From positions 124,001 through 188,000 of the forward strand of contig NZ_CANLSU010000005.1 of NCBI RefSeq assembly GCF_947493875.1: DNA of 64,000 bases, in the 5' to 3' direction. A program made the translations under genes and the position numbers. Shown one piece after another: positions 58,385 through 64,000 of the stretch. Every line of letters starts with the position of its first letter. The stretch's first letter is position 1. This stretch comes from an uncultured Marinococcus sp. Its GTDB lineage: Bacteria; Bacillota; Bacilli; Bacillales; Marinococcaceae. The notes under the pieces were generated by a model. The model had not been told where the DNA came from. It was given only the letters and a program-made list of their open reading frames with translations, and ran no database searches.

Positions 58385-59998
58385 TTACCAGGCAGCTACA
58401 TTGCCGTCTGTGCGGGATTCACTGCCCCCGCAGAGCACTCCTGTGTCCGGATCTCTCCATATAATCTGTCCGCGGCCAAAGCTCGAGGACTCTGTTTCTA
58501 TTTTTACCGTGTGGCCCTTACGGATCAGCGCCTGAGCGGCTGCCCTGGAGAAGTCGGGCTCCACCGTAATCAGGGTATCCCGCTTCCACTGCCACCGCGG
58601 TGCATCCAGGGCGGCCTGCGGATGAAGGTCGAAATCAATCGTATTCATGATCATCTGCATGTGGCCCTGGGGCTGCATGAACTCCCCCATCACCCCGAAC
58701 GGGCCGACGGGTTCGTCTCCCTTTGTCAAAAAGCCGGGAATGATCGTATGGTACGGACGCTTGCCGGGCATCAGGCCATTGGCGTGCTTTTCATCCATGG
58801 AAAAGTTGTGCGCCCGGTTATGCAGGGCAATTCCGGTCTCCGGAACGACCATTCCTGAGCCGAATCCCATGTAATTGCTCTGGATAAACGACACCATATT
58901 GCCTTCCCCGTCCGCAGTCGCAAGATATACCGTGCCGCCGCCGTATGGGTCCCCTGCTTCGGGGACCTTCGCTTCGTTTCCAATTTCACCGCGCCGGGCC
59001 TCTCCGTAAGCATCAGAGAGCAGTTCTTCTGTGCTCCGGGTCATGGCATCCGACTGGGCCACATATTTCTCTCCGTCCACAAACGCAAGCTTCATCGCCT
59101 CCATTTGATGATGAAGGGTGTTAACGCTGTCGCGCTCCTGAAAATCATGCCCTTTTAATATGTTCAGTGCCATTAACGCCACAATCCCCTGACCGTTCGG
59201 CGGAATCTCCCATACGTCATAGCCTTTGTAATGCACCGAAATCGGATTCACCCACTCCGGCTTATACAGCGCCAGATCCTTGGAACGAAGATAGCCCCCC
59301 TGCTCTCTCATGTAGGTATCTATTTTTTTTGCCAGATCTCCGCGGTAAAACGATTCTGCCTTTGTGTCAGCGATTTCCTTTAACGTTTCCGCATGCCCTT
59401 TGGATCTCCACAGCTCCCCCGCTGCCGGTGTGCGGCCGTCCGGGGCGAACACCCGGCTCCAGTCGGCAAACACTGTTGGATCAAGCTCCTTTTCCAGCGT
59501 CTCAAAGGCAGAATCCCACAGCGTTGCGAGCGTCGAAGCTACCGGATAGCCTTCCTCAGCGTAAGCCACAGCCGGGGCGATCAATTCGGAAAATGGAAGC
59601 TTCCCGAAAGCACGTGAGAGCTCTGCCCATGCGGCCGGAGTCCCGGGCACGGTGATCGGTACCGGTCCCCGCTTTGGCATTTCATCGTAGCCGTCTTTAT
59701 ACAGCCCGTTGATGGAAAGCGCCTCCGGCGCATAGCCGCTGGCATTCAGGCCGTGAAGCTCACCATCCATCCAGACGAGTGCAAAGGCGTCCCCGCCAAT
59801 GCCGTTGGAGGTCGGTTCGAGCACAGTCAGGCTTGCTGCCACAGCGACGGCTGCATCCACAGCGTTGCCTCCTTTTTTTAAAATGTCGAGACCTATCTGG
59901 GAAGCAAGCGGCTGCGATGTGGCGACCATGCCTTTTTTACCGTACGTTGGCGTGCGGTAGGAGGCGTAGGGATGATGGTGCGGATCAAATGAAATCAT
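58385..59998 (-). CDS. Gamma-glutamyltransferase family protein (YwrD-like)
   Basis: A 537-residue N-terminal-nucleophile hydrolase precursor. The N terminus MVATSQPLASQIGLDILKKGGNAVDAAVAV (in parts) and EPTSNGIGGDAFALVW are family signatures. The nucleophile Thr is in GGGTVYLATADGEGNMVSFI, where autocatalytic cleavage would give two subunits. No signal peptide is seen, so it is cytoplasmic, unlike the secreted Ggt. Substrates may be glutathione or other gamma-glutamyl compounds, or a cyclic imide. AAAGGAGCG precedes the ATG. It lies between an amidase and chrA-type genes; B. subtilis ywrD likewise lies near ywrA and ywrB. Confidence 0.9.
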   Translation of the reverse strand: MISFDPHHHPYASYRTPTYGKKGMVATSQPLASQIGLDILKKGGNAVDAAVAVAASLTVLEPTSNGIGGDAFALVWMDGELHGLNASGYAPEALSINGLYKDGYDEMPKRGPVPITVPGTPAAWAELSRAFGKLPFSELIAPAVAYAEEGYPVASTLATLWDSAFETLEKELDPTVFADWSRVFAPDGRTPAAGELWRSKGHAETLKEIADTKAESFYRGDLAKKIDTYMREQGGYLRSKDLALYKPEWVNPISVHYKGYDVWEIPPNGQGIVALMALNILKGHDFQERDSVNTLHHQMEAMKLAFVDGEKYVAQSDAMTRSTEELLSDAYGEARRGEIGNEAKVPEAGDPYGGGTVYLATADGEGNMVSFIQSNYMGFGSGMVVPETGIALHNRAHNFSMDEKHANGLMPGKRPYHTIIPGFLTKGDEPVGPFGVMGEFMQPQGHMQMIMNTIDFDLHPQAALDAPRWQWKRDTLITVEPDFSRAAAQALIRKGHTVKIETESSSFGRGQIIWRDPDTGVLCGGSESRTDGNVAAW

Positions 59999-60012
59999 AA
60001 CAATCGCTCCTT

Positions 60013-61197
60013 TTATAATTCAGAATGTTGAAGATGCCGGACGACATGCTGGACAAAGGACAGCAGCCGGCGGTCATCGTGCCGGCCTGCAATAATCGAA
60101 ATCGAGATCGGGGCTCCACCCGGTCCTTCCACCGGAATGGTCACCTGCGGCAGCCCGCCGATACCTGCAATACAGGTCAGCTGCATCGTACGCTTCCGCA
60201 CCGCCTGGATCTCACTCTCTCCGGTCTGAATTTTCGGCGCCGGCCCGGGGACAGTCGGGATCACCATCACCGTGTCATTCCCAAGTCGTTGCTGCACCTC
60301 GTGCTGCAGCTGCTTTCGTTTTTCAAATATATGGGGATAATCCTCCCGCCGGGTGTCGGTGGCAAATGCAAAACGGTCCCGGACGCCGGGTCCGAATGCT
60401 GGTTTGTGCTCCCCGATCCATTCCCGGTGCACCTCTCCAATTTCCACGGCCTGCTGCAGCCGGAAGACTTCGGCCCATTCGGCGAGCGAATCCTCAGCCA
60501 GCCTGTTTTCATTTAGTGTTTCTGCCTGCGCCTGCACTGCAGAAAATACTTTTCCAAGCGCCTGCTTATGTTCATCGGCATAATCAGCCCAAGCCTCTTC
60601 CTCCCACCAGATCGTCCGGTACGGTGTTTCTGCTTCCCCTGATGGAAGCAGTGCCTCCCCGACCTGCTGTAAAACCTTGGGGTCCCTGCTCATCCACCCG
60701 ACGGTATCAAAGCTTGGAGCTAGTGTAACGACACCCTCAAGGGAGACGGCTCCGTGTGTCGGACGTATGCCGTACAGGCCGCAATAGGACGATGGCACGC
60801 GCACCGAGCCGCCTGTATCGGTGCCAAGGGCAAAATCGACGCTGCCGGAAGCCGCCGCTGACGCCGACCCGCTCGAGGAACCGCCTGGTATTGCTTCCGG
60901 GTCGGCCGGATTGACCGGCATGCCGTAATGGACGTTGTCACCGTGCAGGCTGTACATTAATTCGTCGCTGATGGTCGTTCCAGTCAGTGCCGCTCCGCTC
61001 CGGAGCAGGCGTTCAATCGACGGCGCAGTAGCTGTGTTTTCCGGATGGGTTCGAAGCCATTTTGGATGGCCCGCAGACGTTTTTTCGCCGTGAATCGCGA
61101 ACACGTCTTTCACGGCAAACGTATAGCCGGAAAGGTTTCCGCTCCTCGTAGGTTCGAGCCGCAGCTTTTTATTCATAAACGCTTCCTGTTTATTCAT
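60013..61197 (-). CDS. Amidase signature family protein
   Basis: A 394-residue amidase. The catalytic set is visible: Lys30 in FAVKDVF, the cis-Ser in PGGSSSGSASAAA (about 107-109) and nucleophile Ser131 in GTDTGGSVRVPSSYCGLYG. It is shorter than the usual 450-500 residues, as in the AtzF/indoleacetamide-like short forms. The ATG at 61197 lies inside the end of the regulator gene and uses GAGGAGG; a second ATG seven codons later (AGGAAG) is possible. It hydrolyses a small amide; the partner genes do not reveal which. It belongs to the five-gene operon. Confidence 0.9.
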   Translation of the reverse strand: MNKQEAFMNKKLRLEPTRSGNLSGYTFAVKDVFAIHGEKTSAGHPKWLRTHPENTATAPSIERLLRSGAALTGTTISDELMYSLHGDNVHYGMPVNPADPEAIPGGSSSGSASAAASGSVDFALGTDTGGSVRVPSSYCGLYGIRPTHGAVSLEGVVTLAPSFDTVGWMSRDPKVLQQVGEALLPSGEAETPYRTIWWEEEAWADYADEHKQALGKVFSAVQAQAETLNENRLAEDSLAEWAEVFRLQQAVEIGEVHREWIGEHKPAFGPGVRDRFAFATDTRREDYPHIFEKRKQLQHEVQQRLGNDTVMVIPTVPGPAPKIQTGESEIQAVRKRTMQLTCIAGIGGLPQVTIPVEGPGGAPISISIIAGRHDDRRLLSFVQHVVRHLQHSEL

Positions 61198-61864
61198 TTG
61201 TTGAATCCTCCTCGGAAATGGCCTGAATAATGGCTTCCGCCGTTTTTTCCGCGTGCTCTTTGTTTAAACGGAGCAGTTCTTCGCGTTTATTCTCCTGCAG
61301 CAGAGCAAGCATCTGTTTATGTTCTTCCTGGGACATGTGGATCGAATGCACGTCTGACTCAATATTTGTATAGATGTTCATGTACGCTTCAATCCGGCTC
61401 CATACGTATTCGAGCGATTTTATCAGCGGCTCCGAGCGGGAAGCCTCATACCATATCTGATGAAACAAACGATTCTGCTTTCTCCACTCCATCGGTTCCG
61501 AAGCGTGCCGGTCCATCTCCGCGATTCGCTTCTTCAGCCTGTGCAGGTTTTCTTCATTCATCTGTTCAAAGGCCCATGCCACCGCCAGTTCTTCGAGCTT
61601 ATTACGAATGGCAAACAGCTCACGGACTTCGCTGGCAGACAGTCGGCTTACATAAACGCTTCGTTTTTCTTCAAACAGAAACCCTTCAGTTTTCAGCGTC
61701 GTGATCGCTTCCCGGACCGGCATCGTGCTCACCCCGAAATCCTCAGCAATCTTCCGGATGGTTACCTTCTCTCCCGGACGCCGCTCTCCCTGAATAATTT
61801 GCTGCTTCAGCAGCTTGTATACTTCTGTACGTAACGTTGAGACGTGCAAAGACGGTTGATTCAC
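61190..61864 (-). CDS. GntR-family regulator, FadR subgroup
   Basis: A 224-residue regulator. The N-terminal winged helix has RTEVYKLLKQQIIQGERRPGEKV, then IRKIAEDFGVSTMPVREAITTLKTEGFL (both read in parts). The C-terminal all-helical FCD ligand domain has RLSASEVRELFAIRNKLEELAV and RLFHQIWYEASRSEPL with candidate metal-binding His. The frame opens at 61900; AAAGGAG fits the GTG at 61864. A perfect palindrome overlaps the ribosome binding site, so autorepression is likely. It is the first gene of the operon with amidase, gamma-glutamyltransferase and chrA-type genes. Confidence 0.9.
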   Translation of the reverse strand: MNQPSLHVSTLRTEVYKLLKQQIIQGERRPGEKVTIRKIAEDFGVSTMPVREAITTLKTEGFLFEEKRSVYVSRLSASEVRELFAIRNKLEELAVAWAFEQMNEENLHRLKKRIAEMDRHASEPMEWRKQNRLFHQIWYEASRSEPLIKSLEYVWSRIEAYMNIYTNIESDVHSIHMSQEEHKQMLALLQENKREELLRLNKEHAEKTAEAIIQAISEEDSTNE

Positions 61865-61876
61865 ATCACTCGCTCC

Positions 61877-61897
61877 TTTGTGATCTGTGATCACAAA
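61877..61897. promoter_or_regulatory. Palindromic operator of the GntR-type regulator
   Basis: TTTGTGATC and GATCACAAA are perfect inverted arms around TGT. The site lies 13 to 33 bases before the GTG start, touching the ribosome binding site. The TNGTNNNACNA-like centre is typical of FadR-subgroup operators. Confidence 0.6.
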
Positions 61898-62010
61898 CAT
61901 TTTTTATTATTCTAGCAGAAAAACCCTCTTCTGCAAACTAGTTTTTAGTTTACTTTATCGGCACCTTTCCTTCATATTTAATAGAAGAGAACCTCAAGGA
62001 GGACGATACA

Positions 62011-62745
62011 ATGACAACACTAGTAACCGGAGTGAGCCATGACCAGGGAATCGGTGCTGCCGTCTGCCGTCTGCTTGCCGAGCGCGGGGAAAATATTATT
62101 TTCACTACCTGGGGCTCAGACATCGACTGGGCGGCAGAATTTAAACTGCATCTCGAAAATCACGGCATCGAAATTTATTATATCGAAGCCGATTTTTCGA
62201 AGCCTGGCGCACCGGACGAGCTTATCGATCAGCTGAACGAACTGCCGCTGTTTCCAACCGCGCTCGTCAATAACGCTGCCTATTCGGCCAACGACAGCTA
62301 CGAACGCCTGAACGGGGAATCGCTTGACGAGCATTATTACGTTAATATGCGTACTCCTTTTCTGCTTAGTACGAAAATCGCCCAGCGGTGGATTGATTTT
62401 GGCATCAGCGGAAAAATTGTAAACCTGACCTCCGGGCAGGATCTCGGCCCGATGGTAAACGAAATCGCCTATGTATCGACGAAGGCAGCGGTTCGGGCAT
62501 TTACCGAATCCCTTGCCGCCGAGCTCGCCCCGTATGATATTAACGTTAACGCCGTCAATCCGGGCCCGACTAACACCGGGTGGATGGACCCTGCCATGGA
62601 AAAAGAGCTGTCGAAAAAATTCAGCAAAGGCCGGATTGGACAGCCGGAAGACGCGGCCAAAGCAATTGCCTTTCTGCTGTCGGACGAGTCAGACTGGATC
62701 GTCGGTCAGGTGATTCACTCCGAAGGCGGATTTTTGCGCAGCTAA
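62011..62745 (+). CDS. Short-chain dehydrogenase/reductase, 3-oxoacyl-ACP reductase-like
   Basis: A 244-residue SDR. The cofactor motif is the atypical TGVSHDQGIGAAVCRLL near residues 6-22. NNAAYSAND replaces the usual NNAG. The catalytic residues lie in LTSGQDLGPMVNEIAYVSTKAAVRAFTESL (Ser, Tyr, Lys; read in parts). PGPTNTGWMDP is the substrate-loop region. CAAGGAGG precedes the ATG. It is divergent from the GntR operon and stands alone. Substrate unknown; aminoglycoside- or acyl-type reductases of bacilli share this motif form. Confidence 0.88.
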   Translation: MTTLVTGVSHDQGIGAAVCRLLAERGENIIFTTWGSDIDWAAEFKLHLENHGIEIYYIEADFSKPGAPDELIDQLNELPLFPTALVNNAAYSANDSYERLNGESLDEHYYVNMRTPFLLSTKIAQRWIDFGISGKIVNLTSGQDLGPMVNEIAYVSTKAAVRAFTESLAAELAPYDINVNAVNPGPTNTGWMDPAMEKELSKKFSKGRIGQPEDAAKAIAFLLSDESDWIVGQVIHSEGGFLRS

Positions 62746-62784
62746 GGCCGGCACGATACGGATCAGTTCGATTAACATCTATTT

Positions 62785-63045
62785 TTCGCTTTTCTCTGTC
62801 CAGCTCCGGAAGCCAGCGGAGACGGGTCTCTTCAGACCTTTGGTAAAGGGAAAAAGCCCCTTTATCCAAAGCTCCTCCAGAGCCTATGCCGCTGAACGGC
62901 TTCCTACGCTTTTCTATTTGTCCAGCTTCGGGTGTTATCATCCCCGTCCGTTCGTGATTTCAGAGCGTTTGCGACTGCGTCTCAATCCGTCTGAAACCGA
63001 CGAGCCGGCAGGGATGGTGACCAAACACCCTACGCTTTTCTATTC
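62785..63045. repeat. Intergenic repeat, three copies with core CGCTTTTCT
   Basis: Copy 1 (62787-62811) reads CGCTTTTCTCTGTCCAGCTC and on. Copy 2 (62905-62931) reads TACGCTTTTCTATTTGTCCA and continues AGCTTCGG. Copy 3 (63030-63043) reads CTACGCTTTTCTAT only. Copies 1 and 2 share CGCTTTTCT-TGTCCAGCT-CGG. Similar blocks occur between genes in other bacilli as I recall. Confidence 0.55.
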
Positions 63046-63096
63046 ACGTTGCACAATGTTTCTTATGTTAACTTTGTTCAGGTTGTCTATATTAAT

Positions 63097-63111
63097 CTGA
63101 AAGCGTTTTCT
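63097..63111 (+). promoter_or_regulatory. cre-like site upstream of the MsmX-type gene
   Basis: CTGAAAGCGTTTTCT matches 14 of 15 positions of WTGNAANCGNWNNCW, 53 to 67 bases before the start codon and just behind a TATTAA -10-like element. Confidence 0.55.
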
Positions 63112-63163
63112 TTAATATAAACAACAGATAACATAAACCTTCTTCAAAAGGAGCGAACTTATT

Positions 63164-64000
63164 ATGGCTGGTATCCGTATGAATCACATTACAAAAACAT
63201 ACGATGGTGACGTTACTGCAGTAGATGACTTTAATCTTGATGTTGAGGATAAGGAATTTATCGTTTTCGTCGGTCCTTCCGGTTGCGGGAAATCGACTAC
63301 CCTCCGCATGATTGCCGGTCTCGAGGATATTACGGGCGGCGATTTATACATTGGGGATGAGCGCGTCAACGATGTTTCTCCAAAGGACCGCGATATCGCG
63401 ATGGTGTTCCAGAACTACGCCCTTTATCCGCACATGAACGTATACAATAATATGGCCTTTGGCTTGAAGCTCCGTAAGTTCAAAAAAGATGACATTGATC
63501 AGCGTGTGAAAAACGCAGCCGATATTCTCGGACTGACAGACTATCTTGACCGTAAACCAAAAGCGCTTTCCGGCGGGCAGCGTCAGCGTGTTGCTCTTGG
63601 ACGTGCCATTGTCCGTGACCCTAAAGTATTCCTTATGGACGAGCCGCTTTCCAACCTGGATGCGAAGCTCCGTGTGCAGATGCGTACAGAAATCATTAAG
63701 CTTCACCGCCGCTTAAACAGTACGACCGTTTATGTAACGCACGACCAGACAGAGGCTATGACCATGGCGACCCGTATCGTTATTATGAAGGACGGCGTCG
63801 TGCAGCAGGTTGGGTCTCCTAAGGAAGTATACGACCATCCTGCGAACGTTTTTGTAGGCGGTTTCATTGGCTCTCCGGCGATGAACTTCCTGGAAGGTCA
63901 AATCAACGGCACCATCCTTGAACTCGGAGAGCACAAGCTCGAAATTCCAGAGAGCAAAATGCAGATTCTCCGCGATCAGGGCTTTGAAAATGAAAAAGTA
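63164..64000 (+). CDS. msmX: Multiple-sugar ABC transporter ATP-binding protein, MsmX/UgpC type (cut by window end)
   Basis: The first 279 codons of an ATPase usually about 365 residues long. Walker A is GPSGCGKST (about 38-46), the Q-loop reads [21 protein letters not shown] (in parts), the signature [21 protein letters not shown] and Walker [16 protein letters not shown]. The switch His is in [16 protein letters not shown]. The C-terminal regulatory OB-fold region starts near residue 240 ([13 protein letters not shown]). Such ATPases energise several sugar importers in bacilli. AAAAGGAGCG precedes the ATG. A cre-like site lies upstream. The 3' end is outside the window. Confidence 0.93.
   Translation, partial: MAGIRMNHITKTYDGDVTAVDDFNLDVEDKEFIVFVGPSGCGKSTTLRMIAGLEDITGGDLYIGDERVNDVSPKDRDIAMVFQNYALYPHMNVYNNMAFGLKLRKFKKDDIDQRVKNAADILGLTDYLDRKPKALSGGQRQRVALGRAIVRDPKVFLMDEPLSNLDAKLRVQMRTEIIKLHRRLNSTTVYVTHDQTEAMTMATRIVIMKDGVVQQVGSPKEVYDHPANVFVGGFIGSPAMNFLEGQINGTILELGEHKLEIPESKMQILRDQGFENEKV

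Larger units (their letters stand above)
62746..63163. other. Intergenic region with repeat copies and the promoter of the ABC ATPase gene
   Basis: About 418 bases without a gene. It holds three copies of a CGCTTTTCT-containing intergenic repeat, no evident strong terminator for the SDR gene, and near the right end a TATTAA -10-like element with a cre-like site before the MsmX-type gene. Confidence 0.6.

Noticed and set aside
1-64000. tRNA, rRNA, CRISPR arrays, prophage or intact insertion sequence
   Set aside because: No T-arm patterns, regularly spaced repeats, integrase or transposase genes were seen on either strand.

Overview
The window is chromosomal DNA from a member of the Bacillaceae, probably a halo- or alkaliphilic one. 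This rests on several things. Strong AGGAGG-type ribosome binding sites precede GTG and TTG starts as well as ATG starts. Genes resemble B. subtilis yjcD, yhfU-yhfT-yhfS, ywrA/ywrB/ywrD, cydABCD, manA and msmX. CcpA-type cre sites and Rex- and BirA-like operators can be read, and many proteins are acidic. The species assignment is inference. No rRNA, tRNA, CRISPR array, phage or intact insertion sequence was seen.

Layout. 1-5.2 kb: the end of an MFS transporter, an aldehyde dehydrogenase, a UvrD-type helicase and a zinc-independent quinone-oxidoreductase-like protein. 5.3-10.9 kb: a CitA/DcuS-type two-component system followed by a tripartite tricarboxylate transporter (TctC-TctB-TctA). 10.9-22.5 kb: a complete reductive pyrimidine degradation cluster. 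It has dihydropyrimidine dehydrogenase PreT/PreA, dihydropyrimidinase, two unrelated N-carbamoyl-beta-alanine hydrolases, an omega-aminotransferase, an NCS1 permease and a PucR-type regulator. 22.6-25.8 kb: bioY, an acyl-CoA ligase and a thiolase behind a BirA-like operator. 25.8-31.2 kb: D-tartrate dehydratase, a DASS-family transporter and a second CitA/DcuS-type two-component system. 31.2-33.4 kb: endonuclease VIII and a PrsW-type membrane protease. 33.5-39.4 kb: cytochrome bd oxidase with its CydDC exporter behind Rex-like sites. 39.6-44.3 kb: single genes (transglutaminase-like, NCS1 permease, SDR, UbiX, PhzF). 44.4-49.8 kb: a second TctCBA transporter with a third CitA/DcuS-type system. 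50-54.6 kb: a divergent MurE-like ligase, a DUF3892 protein, and an OmpR-type two-component system with a small secreted protein. 54.6-55.6 kb: about 1 kb without a convincing gene but rich in RNA-like secondary structure. 55.6-57.3 kb: manA and a methyltransferase. 57.3-61.9 kb: one five-gene operon (GntR regulator, amidase, gamma-glutamyltransferase, two half-size ChrA proteins). 62-64 kb: an SDR, copies of an intergenic repeat, and the start of an MsmX-type ABC ATPase cut by the window edge.

The unifying theme is uptake and catabolism of organic acids and nitrogen compounds. Three paralogous sensor/regulator pairs each sit beside a carboxylate transporter. Cre-like sites precede most of these units, so carbon catabolite repression probably overlays specific induction. 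The most interesting unexplained items are a C-rich-loop RNA-like locus at 54.69-54.96 kb, a leader that can pair with the ubiX ribosome binding site, a sensor kinase whose ribosome binding site faces an ATA codon, a thiolase without its second catalytic cysteine, and a shared ACATTTTGT core in the pyrimidine-gene promoters.
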